From: Gordonia mangrovi
Lineage (GTDB): Bacteria > Actinomycetota > Actinomycetes > Mycobacteriales > Mycobacteriaceae
Assembly (NCBI RefSeq): GCF_024734075.1
Contig: NZ_CP102850.1
Coordinates: 4,154,001-4,218,000, forward strand
Direction: 5' to 3'
DNA length: 64,000 nt
The translations under genes and the position numbers were made by a program. Each line of letters begins with the position of its first letter. Within the stretch, counting starts at the first letter, position 1. Positions 36,263 to 46,027 of the stretch are shown one piece after another. The notes beneath the pieces are model-generated. The model was not told the origin of the DNA. It did not search any database and saw only the letters and a list, made by a program, of their open reading frames with translations.

Positions 36263-36322
36263 GTTATCTGCCGTATCTGGGGTCACATCCTGCTCGCCCG
36301 TACCGATTGTGAGGAGCCTGTC

Positions 36323-36724
36323 ATGACTGCCGACGTGGACTGGAATCTGTTGCGGGACAACGCTCGAAGCATGATCGAACGGGCCTATGCGCCCTACTCG
36401 GGCTTCCCGGTCGGTGCCGCCGGTCTGACGGCGGACGGACGGGTGGTGGTCGGCTGCAATGTGGAAAATGTCTCATATGGGCTCGGTATCTGCGCCGAGG
36501 TCGCTCTGATCGCCCACCTGATCGGGTCCGGTGGGCAACGGCTCACCGCGGTCTCGGTGTGTGATGCCCGCGCGGCGATATTGATGCCGTGCGGTCGGTG
36601 CCGTCAGGTCCTGCTCGAACACGGTGGCGCGGAACTCGCGGTGGATCACCCGGACGGGGCGAAACGGCTCGCGGACCTGCTGCCGGATGCATTCGGGCCC
36701 GAGGATCTGGAGGCCGGACGATGA
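36323..36724 (+). CDS. cdd: Cytidine deaminase
   Basis: Zinc enzyme converting cytidine and deoxycytidine to the uridine forms in pyrimidine salvage. The 133 residues contain the cytidine-deaminase active site: CNVENVSYGLGICAEV, with the zinc-ligand Cys and catalytic Glu, and PCGRCRQVLLEH with the two further zinc cysteines. ATG 36323 follows GAGGAGCC. The stop overlaps the deoA ATG (ATGA), starting a three-gene operon with deoA and add. Confidence 0.96.
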   Translation: MTADVDWNLLRDNARSMIERAYAPYSGFPVGAAGLTADGRVVVGCNVENVSYGLGICAEVALIAHLIGSGGQRLTAVSVCDARAAILMPCGRCRQVLLEHGGAELAVDHPDGAKRLADLLPDAFGPEDLEAGR

Positions 36725-38070
36725 GTCACGACGTCGGAACGAGCGACCAGGTCGAGGAGGCGGCCGTGATCGACGCGATCTCGGTCATCCGGACCAAACG
36801 CGATGGCGGCGAGTTGTCCGACGCCCAGATCGACTGGGTCATCGACCGCTACGCCCACGAGCACGGCAACGTGGCCGACGAGCAGATGTCGGCACTGTTG
36901 ATGGCGATCCTGATCCGGGGGATGTCGCGCCGCGAGATCGCCCGCTGGACCCACGCGATGGTCGACAGCGGCCGCCGGATGGACTTCTCCGGGCTGCGCC
37001 GCGGGGGCCGCCCGTTGGTCACCGTCGACAAACACTCCACCGGCGGAGTCGGGGACAAGATCACGTTGCCGCTGGCACCCCTGGTGGCGTCCTACGGCGT
37101 GGCCGTCCCCCAGCTGTCCGGACGTGGGCTCGGCCACACGGGCGGCACGCTGGACAAGCTGGAGTCCGTCGCCGGGTGGCGTGCCGACATCGGACCGGAC
37201 GAGATGGTCGAGCAGCTCGAGCGTGTCGGCGCCGTGATCTGCGCGGCGGGCCGCGACCTTGCGCCCGCCGACCGCAAGCTCTATGCGCTGCGCGACGTCA
37301 CGGGCACGGTCGAGTCGATTCCGCTGCTGGCGAGTTCGATCATGTCGAAGAAGATCGCCGAAGGCACCGGTGCGCTGATCCTCGACGTGAAGTTCGGCAG
37401 TGGCGCGTTTCTCAAGACCGAGGATCTCAGCCGGGAGCTCGCCGAGACGATGGTGGAACTCGGCGAGTCGGCGGGAGTGATCACCCGCGCGCTGCTGACC
37501 GACATGAACACACCTCTTGGGCGGACGGCGGGCAATGCGCTGGAAGTGGCCGAGTCGGTGGAGGTGCTCGCCGGTGGCGGCCCGGATGACGTGGTGGAGC
37601 TGACGCTGGCGCTGGCCCGGGAGATGCTCGACGCTGCCGGACTCGGCCACGTGGATCCCGCGGACAATCTCTGCAACGGCAAGGCCATGGACACGTGGCG
37701 GGCGATGGTGTCGGCCCAGGGGGGCGATCCCGAGGCGCCGCTCCCAGTGGCTGCCCACACCGACACCGTGGTGGCCGAGGAGTCGGGCGTCATCGTCGGA
37801 CTCGATGCGTGGGATGTCGGTATCGCCGCCTGGCGTCTGGGCGCCGGACGCGCGGTGCCCGGTGCCGCAGTCCAGGCCGAGGCCGGCGTCCGCATCCACG
37901 CGAAGCCCGGGGATCGGGTGCGGCGTGGTGACCCCCTGTTCACCCTGCACACCCAGACCGCCGAACGATTCGCGACGGCGCGTGCGGCACTGCGCACGGC
38001 CATCACGCTGGGCGACGCGCCGGGCATCCGCCCACCGCTGATCGTCGATCGCGTTACCGTCGGTGCATGA
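36721..38070 (+). CDS. deoA: Thymidine phosphorylase
   Basis: Splits thymidine and deoxyuridine with phosphate to the base and deoxyribose-1-phosphate. The 449-residue protein has the family signature [20 protein letters not shown], the phosphate-binding [15 protein letters not shown] and the C-terminal biotinyl-like segment [20 protein letters not shown] 36721 is confirmed by the 4-bp overlap with cdd. Its stop overlaps the add ATG in the same way, so the three proteins are probably made together. Confidence 0.96.
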   Translation: MSHDVGTSDQVEEAAVIDAISVIRTKRDGGELSDAQIDWVIDRYAHEHGNVADEQMSALLMAILIRGMSRREIARWTHAMVDSGRRMDFSGLRRGGRPLVTVDKHSTGGVGDKITLPLAPLVASYGVAVPQLSGRGLGHTGGTLDKLESVAGWRADIGPDEMVEQLERVGAVICAAGRDLAPADRKLYALRDVTGTVESIPLLASSIMSKKIAEGTGALILDVKFGSGAFLKTEDLSRELAETMVELGESAGVITRALLTDMNTPLGRTAGNALEVAESVEVLAGGGPDDVVELTLALAREMLDAAGLGHVDPADNLCNGKAMDTWRAMVSAQGGDPEAPLPVAAHTDTVVAEESGVIVGLDAWDVGIAAWRLGAGRAVPGAAVQAEAGVRIHAKPGDRVRRGDPLFTLHTQTAERFATARAALRTAITLGDAPGIRPPLIVDRVTVGA

Positions 38071-39227
38071 CGACCGCCGATGTGACCGGTTCGGCCGGGC
38101 CCGCCGACGCGGGGCCGGGTCGGCCGCTGGATCTGCCCAACATCACGCTGGCGCCCAAGGTCCTGTTGCACGATCATCTGGACGGCGGACTGCGCCCGAG
38201 TACCGTGCTCGAGCTGGCCCACGAGACCGGGTACGCCGACCTGCCCGCCGACGACCCGGACGAACTCGCGGATTGGTTTCGCGATGCGGCCGACAGCGGC
38301 TCCCTGGAGCGCTATCTGGAAACCTTCGCCCACACCGTCGCCGTGATGCAGACGCCGGCGGCGCTGGCCCGGGTGGCTCGCGAGTGTGTCGAGGATCTGG
38401 CCGCCGACGGCGTGGTGTATGCCGAGGTGCGGTACGCGCCCGAACAGCACCTCGAACAGGGCCTCACCCTGGACGAGGTCGTCGAGGCGGTGCTCGAGGG
38501 ATTCGCGCAGGGGCAGCGCGACGCGGCCGAGGCCGGACGGCCGATCATCGTGCGATGTCTGGTCACCGCCATGCGCCATGCGGCCCGGTCACGCGAGATC
38601 GCCGAATTGGCGGTGCGTTTCCGGGACGCCGGCGTGGTGGGCTTCGACATCGCCGGCGCCGAGGCGGGCAATCCGCCGACGCGGCACCTGGACGCCTTCG
38701 AGTTCATGCGGGCCAACAACGCGCACTTCACCATTCACGCCGGTGAGGCATTCGGTCTGCCGTCGATACACGAGGCGATCGCGTTCTGCGGTACCGACCG
38801 GCTCGGACACGGGGTGCGGGTCATCGACGACATCACGCTGCCCACCGGTGCGGACCTCACCGCCGAGAGCTTTACGGGTGCCGAACTGGGGCAGGTGGCG
38901 AACATCGTGCGGGACAAGCGCATCCCCCTGGAGTTGTGTCCCAGTTCGAACGTGCAGACCGGCGCCGTCGCATCGATGGCCGATCATCCGTTCAACGTGC
39001 TCGCCCGCCTTCGCTTTCGGGTGACCGTGAACACCGACAACCGGCTGATGAGCGACACCACTATGAGCAAGGAGTTCCTCCGACTCTCCGAGCAGTTCGG
39101 TTACGGCTGGGCCGATTTCGAGCGGTTCACGGTCAACGCGATGAAGTCGGCGTTCATCCATTTCGACGAGCGGCTGGCGCTGATCGACGACGTGATCAAG
39201 CCGGGGTACGCGGTGCTGTTGGGGTGA
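38067..39227 (+). CDS. add: Adenosine deaminase
   Basis: Zinc metalloenzyme that deaminates adenosine and deoxyadenosine to inosine forms. The 386-residue TIM-barrel protein has [12 protein letters not shown] with two zinc-ligand histidines, [17 protein letters not shown] with a further ligand and the catalytic Glu, RLGHGVRV and [11 protein letters not shown], and the catalytic Asp in [13 protein letters not shown] 38067 overlaps deoA by 4 bp. It is the last gene of cdd-deoA-add, as in mycobacteria (Rv3315c-Rv3313c). Confidence 0.96.
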   Translation: MTTADVTGSAGPADAGPGRPLDLPNITLAPKVLLHDHLDGGLRPSTVLELAHETGYADLPADDPDELADWFRDAADSGSLERYLETFAHTVAVMQTPAALARVARECVEDLAADGVVYAEVRYAPEQHLEQGLTLDEVVEAVLEGFAQGQRDAAEAGRPIIVRCLVTAMRHAARSREIAELAVRFRDAGVVGFDIAGAEAGNPPTRHLDAFEFMRANNAHFTIHAGEAFGLPSIHEAIAFCGTDRLGHGVRVIDDITLPTGADLTAESFTGAELGQVANIVRDKRIPLELCPSSNVQTGAVASMADHPFNVLARLRFRVTVNTDNRLMSDTTMSKEFLRLSEQFGYGWADFERFTVNAMKSAFIHFDERLALIDDVIKPGYAVLLG

Positions 39228-39301
39228 TGGTCATCAGGTGACGCTCGCGGGTGTGCTCCTCTGGGGGCAGGGGAGGGGCTCGAGCCGTGCCTCGCGGTCG
39301 C

Positions 39302-40609
39302 TCAGCCCTTCTTGACCAGGCGGCCCTCGAAGTCGTGCACCAGCGCACGCCATGCCTCGGACTCGTTGTCGAATGGCGGGCTCGGCGCCATGCGCTTCGG
39401 GTCGGGGTTGATCGCGTAGTCCACGAACCATCCCAGCGGGGTGGTGGAGCCGAGGGCTTCGCTCACCGAGTCGTCGTCGGCGTAGTCGGCTGCGTCGCTC
39501 AGCAGTTCCACCGCGAGGTCGAGTTGGTTGCGGTCCATCCGCCGAGGCCCGTCGGAGATGTCGTCGGCGAGGCCGGGTAACACATAGACGTTGTCGTCGA
39601 TGACGTCGAACTCCAGGGACCCGTCGGTGGCCTGAGCCCGCACGTTGTCGAACGTCGACAGATCGGAGAGGTCGTGGTCATCGGAGTCGGCGAGGAAGCG
39701 GATCAGCGATCGCGGCGAGGTGAACACGAAGATCTTGCCGTTCGCGCCGAGGAACACCGGGTCATCGCCGAGATAGCAACGCAGCGATAGATATTCGTCG
39801 GCATCGGTGACGATCCGGATCGGATCGATGCCGACACCCGCCCAGAAGTCGTCCTGGTCGACCTCGTCGTCGATCTCGTCGTCGGCGCTGTCCTCGTCGT
39901 CGGCGTCGTCGGATTCCTCGTCGGATTCCTCACTCGAGTCGTCGTCGTTGTCGCCGGACTCGACGAGGTCGAGCTCATCGTCGGCGGGTTCGTCCTCGTC
40001 CTCGGCGGAGGCGGCCGCCTCGAGTTCGGCTTCGGCGGTCTCCACCGCCGCGGCGTCGACCTTGGGGGTCGTGATCACGTAGTCGATGGCGTCGATGACG
40101 TCATCCCAGTGTTTGGCGATGAGCCGGCCGATGCGTACCCACAGATCCACGCCCTCGCGGCCCTCGAAGTTGCGGGTACCGGTGGTCACCGCACCGAGGA
40201 TCGGGTTGCCGTTGAAGAACTTGGTGATGACGGTGAGTTCGCACACCTCGCCCAGGATGCGGACGATCTCGAGTGAATCCTCCAGTTCGGCGATGACCTC
40301 GGGGTTGGGGTCCTCGGCGGCCAGTTCCGGCACACCGACGAGGTCGTAGGTGTTTCGGTCGTCGGGAACGAGTTCGTCGGCCTGCAGGCCCGCGACGGTC
40401 TCCCACGCCGGATGGTCGACGAGGTCGTTGTCGTCGTCGGTCCGGATGAAGGCGGCCAGTTCGGCGACACCGGGGAATCCGTAGAGGTCCTCGTCGAGCC
40501 CGAGGAAGGCCTCCCACTCGTCGTCACCCTCACGCCACCGGGGTGCCCAGAGGGTGTAACTGTTTCCGTTTGTGAGTCCGAGCTCGATGGGGACGATGTC
40601 TCCGGCCAT
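39302..40609 (-). CDS. Conserved acidic protein, Rv3311-like
   Basis: Unknown function. The 435-residue cytoplasmic protein begins MAGDIVPIELGLTNGNSYTLWAPRW and has two related-looking parts with Trp and Phe-rich strands: DDEWEAFLGLDEDLYGFPGV and, after the linker, a second half with ISDGPRRMDRNQLDLAVELL. Residues about 206-256 are almost only Asp, Glu and Ser, a flexible acidic linker. ATG 40609 starts the conserved portion; the frame is open to 40663. Its place between add and upp matches Rv3311 in M. tuberculosis. No signal peptide or catalytic motif was found. Confidence 0.8.
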   Translation of the reverse strand: MAGDIVPIELGLTNGNSYTLWAPRWREGDDEWEAFLGLDEDLYGFPGVAELAAFIRTDDDNDLVDHPAWETVAGLQADELVPDDRNTYDLVGVPELAAEDPNPEVIAELEDSLEIVRILGEVCELTVITKFFNGNPILGAVTTGTRNFEGREGVDLWVRIGRLIAKHWDDVIDAIDYVITTPKVDAAAVETAEAELEAAASAEDEDEPADDELDLVESGDNDDDSSEESDEESDDADDEDSADDEIDDEVDQDDFWAGVGIDPIRIVTDADEYLSLRCYLGDDPVFLGANGKIFVFTSPRSLIRFLADSDDHDLSDLSTFDNVRAQATDGSLEFDVIDDNVYVLPGLADDISDGPRRMDRNQLDLAVELLSDAADYADDDSVSEALGSTTPLGWFVDYAINPDPKRMAPSPPFDNESEAWRALVHDFEGRLVKKG

Positions 40610-40693
40610 GAGGACACAGCGTAGCGATCGGACCTGTGAACTCGGGTGGCGCCCCCGCATCATCTCGGTGAACGTGGGTCCATCGGCGGCCGC

Positions 40694-41626
40694 TCACCGG
40701 GGACGAAAGAACCCCTGGAAGCCCTGGCCGGCGTTCGTGGTGCGCAGCGGTGATGTCTGGACCGGGTCTCCGGCCTCGACGAGTTGGTTGTTGCCCACGT
40801 ACATCGCGACATGTCCGTCCCACACGGCCAGGTCACCGGGCTGGAGTTCGGACTGACTGACCGCGATGCCGGCCGTGTCCTGATCCTGGGCCAGGCGGGG
40901 CAGTTCGACGCCGGCCTGCCGATAGGCCCACTGGGTGAAGCCGCTGCAGTCGAATCCGTCCGGGGTGGTGCCGCCCCACACGTACGGCACACCGCGCTGG
41001 CTCAGCGCCGCCCGCACCGCCTTCGCCGCTCGGTCGTTCGGTGCGTGCGCGATCGATCCGTCCGGCAGTCGGATGGCCACACCATCGCCGCCCCCGACAG
41101 GCATTGCAGACAGCGCGGCGGGGGCCTCGGTCCGGCCGATCGCCACCATCGAGTCGGTGTCCGACCGCAGGTCGGCCTGCGTGCGCGCGACGATCTGCAT
41201 GCCGCGCTGGATGTGGTCGAGGGCCACCGGCAGGATCATCGCGATGCCCTGCGGACTGAACAGTGCGGGTCCGAGCGCTGCGGCCAGCGTGTGGAAGGAG
41301 TCGATCAACGCATTCAGCTGGTCGGCGGCGACCTTGACCTTGGCGCCGGCCTGCTCGATCAGGGCGGCGATCTCTGCGCTGTCGTCGGCGGTATCGACCA
41401 TCGTCCGGTGGTTGCGGCCGGCCGCGGCGACGGCGCCGTCGCCACCCGTGCCGACCCAGTCCGGGGCGACCCTGGCGGTCGAGGCAGCCGACTCGCTGCG
41501 TATGCGGTCGAGCGAGCCGACGGAGGTGCGCAGCCGATCGGCGGGATTGTCGGGTGGCAGGACTCCCGTGCCGAGGGCGGTGATCAGGATCCGCAGCGGT
41601 TCGATGACGATGTCGATGGTCAGCAT
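40694..41626 (-). CDS. NlpC/P60 endopeptidase with N-terminal WXG-like helical domain
   Basis: Probable cell-wall endopeptidase. The last 110 residues are a C40 (NlpC/P60) domain: [23 protein letters not shown] with catalytic Cys227, and [13 protein letters not shown] with His272. The first 115 residues are helical and contain Trp-Val-Gly (57-59) between two helices, like WXG100 proteins of type VII secretion. There is no Sec signal peptide, so export would need another route. ATG 41626 overlaps the stop of the EspC-like gene by one base (TGATG), so the two are coupled. The family of the C-terminal domain is certain; the WXG assignment is by eye. Confidence 0.83.
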   Translation of the reverse strand: MLTIDIVIEPLRILITALGTGVLPPDNPADRLRTSVGSLDRIRSESAASTARVAPDWVGTGGDGAVAAAGRNHRTMVDTADDSAEIAALIEQAGAKVKVAADQLNALIDSFHTLAAALGPALFSPQGIAMILPVALDHIQRGMQIVARTQADLRSDTDSMVAIGRTEAPAALSAMPVGGGDGVAIRLPDGSIAHAPNDRAAKAVRAALSQRGVPYVWGGTTPDGFDCSGFTQWAYRQAGVELPRLAQDQDTAGIAVSQSELQPGDLAVWDGHVAMYVGNNQLVEAGDPVQTSPLRTTNAGQGFQGFFRPR

Positions 41627-41979
41627 CAGAGATACAGCCCCTCGTCGTGGTGCCCGGTGTGATGCGCCCGGCCGGTGGGTGGTCGCGACAGTCGTCGACC
41701 GGACCGCACGTCGGCAGAGCCGTACGCGGTCGCGGCGTTGTCCGTGATGCGACCCTGGTCGTCGTGCCGCGTTGCGAGCGTGTCGAGCCGACGCGCCCGG
41801 GCGTCGAGGGTGTAGCCGGCCGCGACGAGGAAATCGGCGCCGATGACGCCGAAGGTGTCGGTGAGGTCGCCCACCTCACCGCGCTGGGCGTCGGCGTGCG
41901 CTCGAACCACATCGGCGGCGGTGCGCCGGCCACGGGCATACTCGGCCAACGAGGAATTCTGGACGGTGACGTCGGTCAT
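41626..41979 (-). CDS. EspC-like (T7SS-associated) small protein
   Basis: Small protein of 117 residues resembling the ESX secretion-associated EspC family. Its first 90 residues are two helices with the pattern L-x-x-x-A-x-x-x-x-x-A-x-x-x-H, ending [13 protein letters not shown], where YGSAD fits the YxxxD/E secretion signal. A polar, His- and Arg-rich tail follows. ATG 41979 starts [14 protein letters not shown]; the frame stays open much further upstream but overlaps upp and the tail is unlike any protein. It is translationally coupled to the NlpC/P60 gene. No ESX core gene is in the window. Confidence 0.65.
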   Translation of the reverse strand: MTDVTVQNSSLAEYARGRRTAADVVRAHADAQRGEVGDLTDTFGVIGADFLVAAGYTLDARARRLDTLATRHDDQGRITDNAATAYGSADVRSGRRLSRPPTGRAHHTGHHDEGLYL

Positions 41980-42048
41980 GTTTCTTTGACGCGCGGCCGG
42001 GGCGTTCGGTTCCACCCATGCCCGGGATACCGCATTAGGGTGATCGGC

Positions 42049-42672
42049 ATGGAGGTACAGATCGTCGACCATCCGCTGGCGGCCGCCCGACTGACCACGA
42101 TGCGCGACAAGAACACCGACAACGCGGCCTTCCGCGGGGCACTGTCGGACCTGACCCAGATGCTCGTGTACGAAGCGCTGGCCGGCGCCCCGACCGCCAC
42201 GGTGCCGATCGAGACGCCGTTGACCGCCTGCGACGGCTCGCGGCTCGCGACTCCGCCGCTGCTCGTGCCGGTGTTGCGTGCCGGTCTCGGCATGGTGGAG
42301 CAGGCGCACGCGATGGTGCCCGAGGCCCACGTCGGCTTCGTCGGGGTGGCCCGTGACGAGACCACCGCGCAACCGGTGCCGTATCTGGAATCCCTGCCCG
42401 ACGATCTGTCCGGGCTTCCGGTGTTCGTGCTCGATCCGATGCTCGCCACGGGTGGCTCGATGCTGCACACCATCGAACTCCTGGTGGCGCGCAAGGCCAG
42501 CGACATCACCGCGGTGTGCGTGGTGGCGGCACCGGAAGGGGTGGACGCGCTCGAGACATCGGGCCACCCGGTGCGTCTGGTGGTCGCGGCGGTCGACGAG
42601 GGGCTCAACGACGTCGCCTACATCGTGCCCGGCCTCGGCGATGCCGGGGACCGGCAGTTCGGTCCGCGCTGA
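42049..42672 (+). CDS. upp: Uracil phosphoribosyltransferase
   Basis: Salvages uracil with PRPP to UMP. From ATG 42049 it has 207 residues, the usual length. Visible features are [31 protein letters not shown], the PRPP-binding loop [12 protein letters not shown] and the uracil-binding C-terminal [21 protein letters not shown]. The open frame runs far upstream but only from [14 protein letters not shown] is it conserved; GTG 42040 is an alternative. It is divergent from the EspC-like gene with 69 bp between starts and convergent with the ABC ATPase. Confidence 0.97.
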   Translation: MEVQIVDHPLAAARLTTMRDKNTDNAAFRGALSDLTQMLVYEALAGAPTATVPIETPLTACDGSRLATPPLLVPVLRAGLGMVEQAHAMVPEAHVGFVGVARDETTAQPVPYLESLPDDLSGLPVFVLDPMLATGGSMLHTIELLVARKASDITAVCVVAAPEGVDALETSGHPVRLVVAAVDEGLNDVAYIVPGLGDAGDRQFGPR

Positions 42673-42706
42673 CGCCTGCGACGGACCGGGGGTCCTGATG
42701 TGTCGC

Positions 42707-43531
42707 TCAGGCGGCGACGGCCGCCCACCGGCCGGCGGCGCGGCGCACCACCACGTCGTGTTCGAAGCAGGTGCTGATGGTCGTCGAGGTCAAGGCCTCG
42801 TCGACGGGGCCGGCGGCGACCACCTCCCCGTCCCGCAGGAGCATTGCGTGACTTGTGCTGGCCGGCAGATCCTCGAGGTGATGGGTGACCAGCACGCTGG
42901 CCAGCCCCGGCACCTCGGAACGGAGCTGATCGATCCCGGTGAGCAGCTTCTCCCGTGCCGCGAGGTCGAGACCGGTGGCGGGCTCGTCGAGCAAGAGCAG
43001 TGCTGGGCGGGGCATCAGTGCCCGCGCGATGAGGGTCCGTCCACGCTCGCCGTGACTCATCACCGGCCACCGCGATTCGCGCCGGGCGGACATGCCGAGG
43101 AGGTCGAGGAGTTCGTCGGCGTGGCGATGCTCGCCGGCCGTGTAGTCGTGTCGACGGTCGAGTTCGGGCGTGTTGGTCAGCCCGGTGAGCACCACCTCGT
43201 GGGCGGTGAGCGGTATGTCGATCCGCCAGCGCGGATCGACATGGCCGATGTGGGTGCGCAGTTCCCGCATGTCCACCCGGCCGAGCCGCCGGCCCAGGAC
43301 GTCGACGGTGCCCGAGGTCGGGTGGCCGCGCGCGCCCAGGATCGTCATCAGCGTGGACTTGCCCGCCCCGTTGGGTCCGAGCAACGCCCAGTGTTCGCCG
43401 TGGGCCACGTGCAGGCTCACATCGTGCAGTAGCGGGCGCCCGCTGCGGATCACGTCGATGTGCGCGGCGTCGAGGAGGGAGTCGGGAGAGGGCACCACAC
43501 CACCGTAGCCAGCGGCCGGGATGTGGCTCAT
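42707..43531 (-). CDS. Solo ABC transporter ATP-binding protein
   Basis: ATPase subunit of unknown transport or non-transport role. The 274-residue protein has Walker A GPNGAGKST, the signature MSHGERGRTLIARAL (a variant of LSGGQ with SHGER), Walker B LLLLDEPATGLDL and switch His in THHLEDLP. No permease or binding protein is adjacent. ATG 43531 overlaps the pmmB stop (ATGA), so it is the third gene of punA-pmmB-ABC. Iron-siderophore or molybdate ATPases share this general shape; the substrate cannot be stated. Confidence 0.88.
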   Translation of the reverse strand: MSHIPAAGYGGVVPSPDSLLDAAHIDVIRSGRPLLHDVSLHVAHGEHWALLGPNGAGKSTLMTILGARGHPTSGTVDVLGRRLGRVDMRELRTHIGHVDPRWRIDIPLTAHEVVLTGLTNTPELDRRHDYTAGEHRHADELLDLLGMSARRESRWPVMSHGERGRTLIARALMPRPALLLLDEPATGLDLAAREKLLTGIDQLRSEVPGLASVLVTHHLEDLPASTSHAMLLRDGEVVAAGPVDEALTSTTISTCFEHDVVVRRAAGRWAAVAA

Positions 43532-45180
43532 CGCGGGAGATCGGCGATGACCTCGGCGGCCAGTGCGTGCAGTCGCGCCGACGTGGCGGCCACCCCGGAC
43601 CCACCAGGTCCGGACTCATCCGGCCCGGCGACCACCTCGAGGTAGTACTTGAGTTTCGGTTCGGTGCCCGACGGTCGGGCCATGACCCGCACGGAAACCG
43701 CGGAATCGGCTGCCGCCCCGGACAATGCGACCGCATTGGTTCGTAGCTCGTCATCTCGGGACACGAAATCGTCTGCGGTGACGGCGATCCCGGCGAGAGT
43801 CGCCGGCGGATTCGCGCGCAGACCCGACATGATGTCGGTGATTCGATCCAGGTCGCTGACCCGGATCGAGTGTTGGGTCGTCACATGCACCCCGTGGTCG
43901 ACGAACAGTTCCCGCAGCGCTGCGGCGAGGTCGGAACCGGCACGCACGCGATGGTGGGTCAGCAGCGCCGCGACCACCGATGCACTGATCCCGTCCTTGT
44001 CGCGGACGGCGACCGGATCGACGCAGTGACCGATGGCCTCCTCGTATGCGTACAGCAGCGGTTCACCCGCGCGGACAAGCCATTTGAATCCGGTCAGGGT
44101 GGTCACATACCGTGCACCCGCGGCGCCGGCCACCGCACGCAACAGCGACCCGGAGACGATGGTGCCCGCCACGACCGGTGTGTCCAGATCGGTGCTGCCG
44201 AGCAGATACCTGCCGAGCAGGGCGCCGGTCTCGTCGCCGGTGAGCATCCGCCAGGTGCCGTCGACACGGGCGCCGACTGCGCACCGGTCGGCGTCGGGGT
44301 CCAGGGCGATGGCGAGGTCGGCGTCGATATCCGCGGCGAGCGCGAGGAGTCGATCGGATGCGCCGGGTTCCTCGGGGTTGGGGAAGCGAACGGTGGGGAA
44401 ATCCGGGTCCGGGGCGAACTGGTCGGCGACCACGTGCACATCGGCGAAACCGGCTCGGCGCAGCGCGGTGAGTGCATGAGCGCCACCCACGCCGTGCATC
44501 GGCGTGAGCGCGATGCGGACCGGCGATGCGGACGCCCGGCCGAATCTCGTCGTCAGTCGGGCCAGATAGCGCTCGGTGTTGGCGGCCGAGCGAGGATCAT
44601 CCGCCGACACGGCGCGTCGTGGCACGGTGTCGGCCGGTGCCGCGGTGGCGATGAGTCGCTCGATTTCGGTGTCTCCCGGCGGGATGAGCTGGGCGCCACC
44701 GGCCACATAGACCTTGTAGCCGTTGTCGGCCGGCGGATTGTGTGACGCGGTCACGGCGACCGCCGCCTGCGCACCCAGATCGCGGCAGGCGAACGCGATG
44801 AGTGGGGTGGGGCTGGTGCCCGGCAGCCGGACGACATCGAACCCCTGGGCGGCCAGCACTTCGGCGCAGGCCTCGGCGAACTCGGCCGACCCGTGCCGGG
44901 CGTCGCGGCCCACCACGACGGTTGCCCCGGCGTGGCCGGCGTCGATGAGCCAGTGCCCGAGTGCGGATGTGGTGCGTACGACCACCGCGACATTCATCCC
45001 GGATGGGCCGGCGCGCACCGGTCCACGTAGGCCGGCGGTACCGAAATGCAGTGTGTGGGAGAACCGTTCGGTCAGTTGCTCCGGTGTCAGCGCACGCAGT
45101 TCGGCGCGGGTGCGCGGATCCGGGTCGGCCGCGATCCAATCCTGCGGATCGGGCACCGACCGAGGTTCCGGCGCAGACAC
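43528..45180 (-). CDS. pmmB: Phosphomannomutase/phosphoglucomutase family protein
   Basis: Alpha-D-phosphohexomutase-fold enzyme that moves phosphate between C1 and C6 (hexose) or C5 (pentose) positions. The 550-residue protein has the catalytic phosphoserine in TASHNPP (Ser146), the metal loop ALDPDADRCAVG, the sugar-specificity region and the phosphate-binding RPSGTEPKLKYYLE. GTG 45180 is used, 7 bp after the punA stop, since MSAPEPRS starts the aligned part. It is flanked by punA and an ABC ATPase, matching Rv3307-Rv3308. Next to a nucleoside phosphorylase a phosphopentomutase role is plausible. Confidence 0.9.
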   Translation of the reverse strand: MSAPEPRSVPDPQDWIAADPDPRTRAELRALTPEQLTERFSHTLHFGTAGLRGPVRAGPSGMNVAVVVRTTSALGHWLIDAGHAGATVVVGRDARHGSAEFAEACAEVLAAQGFDVVRLPGTSPTPLIAFACRDLGAQAAVAVTASHNPPADNGYKVYVAGGAQLIPPGDTEIERLIATAAPADTVPRRAVSADDPRSAANTERYLARLTTRFGRASASPVRIALTPMHGVGGAHALTALRRAGFADVHVVADQFAPDPDFPTVRFPNPEEPGASDRLLALAADIDADLAIALDPDADRCAVGARVDGTWRMLTGDETGALLGRYLLGSTDLDTPVVAGTIVSGSLLRAVAGAAGARYVTTLTGFKWLVRAGEPLLYAYEEAIGHCVDPVAVRDKDGISASVVAALLTHHRVRAGSDLAAALRELFVDHGVHVTTQHSIRVSDLDRITDIMSGLRANPPATLAGIAVTADDFVSRDDELRTNAVALSGAAADSAVSVRVMARPSGTEPKLKYYLEVVAGPDESGPGGSGVAATSARLHALAAEVIADLPR

Positions 45181-45187
45181 GGCGACG

Positions 45188-45991
45188 TCAGAGCTCGGCG
45201 ATGATCGACGCCAGCAGCTCGCCCATCCGGGTGGCCGAGGCACGTCCCACCTCGAGCACCTCGGCGTGGCTGAGCGGTTCGCCGGTGATACCCGCGGCCA
45301 GGTTGGTCACCAGCGACATACCCAGGACCTGCAGTCCGGCGGCGCGCGCCGCGATCGTCTCGTGCACGGTCGACATGCCGACGAGGTCGGCGCCGAGAGT
45401 GCGCAACATCCGGATTTCCGCAGGCGTCTCGTAGTGCGGACCGGGCAGTCCGGCGTACACGCCCTCTGCCAGTGACGCGTCGGTTCGTCGGGCGATCTCA
45501 CGCAACCGCGGCGCGTAGGCGTCCACCAGGTCCACGAACTGCGCGCCGGCCAGCGGTGAACGGGCGGTCAGGTTGAGGTGATCGGCGATGAGGACCGGTT
45601 GTCCGACCGACATGTCGTCGCGCAATCCGCCGGCCGCATTGGTCAACACGATGGTGCGCGCGCCTGCTGCCGCCGCAGTGCGCACCGGATGGACCACGCG
45701 GGCCAGGTCATGTCCCTCGTAGGCGTGTATCCGGCCGAGCAGGATCATGACCCGGCGATCACCGAGATGTACCGAGTGCACCACGCCGCCGTGTCCGGCT
45801 GCACGTGGCGTGGTGAAACCGGGGATCGAGGCCATCGGCACACTCGCGATCGGACGCCCGAAGGCGTCGGCGGCGGGCGCCCAGCCCGAACCGAGGACCA
45901 CCGCGACGTCATGGGCGGCGCAATCGGTCTCGGCGGCGATGGTCGCGGCCGCGGCGACCGCGGCCGCGTCGGCGTCGGCTGTGGGGTCCAT
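45188..45991 (-). CDS. punA: Purine nucleoside phosphorylase
   Basis: Splits purine nucleosides with phosphate into base and (deoxy)ribose-1-phosphate. The 267 residues are of the trimeric PNP type: [47 protein letters not shown], the phosphate and purine site [18 protein letters not shown] and [14 protein letters not shown] 45991 gives the standard length; the open frame upstream overlaps the divergent gene. It is the first gene of punA-pmmB-ABC. The mycobacterial name is deoD or punA. Confidence 0.94.
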   Translation of the reverse strand: MDPTADADAAAVAAAATIAAETDCAAHDVAVVLGSGWAPAADAFGRPIASVPMASIPGFTTPRAAGHGGVVHSVHLGDRRVMILLGRIHAYEGHDLARVVHPVRTAAAAGARTIVLTNAAGGLRDDMSVGQPVLIADHLNLTARSPLAGAQFVDLVDAYAPRLREIARRTDASLAEGVYAGLPGPHYETPAEIRMLRTLGADLVGMSTVHETIAARAAGLQVLGMSLVTNLAAGITGEPLSHAEVLEVGRASATRMGELLASIIAEL

Positions 45992-46027
45992 GGACCCAAC
46001 CCTAGTGCCCGACGATAAAGTCCCTAC

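Noticed and set aside
39840..39990. Apparent GTC/GTCGTCGG microsatellite-like repeat
   Set aside because: It simply encodes the Asp/Glu/Ser linker of the Rv3311-like protein with biased codons; no exact long tandem unit.
40086..40349. Short plus-strand open frame inside the acidic protein gene
   Set aside because: Antisense to the coding sequence; Ser-rich product is the reverse reading of Asp/Glu codons.
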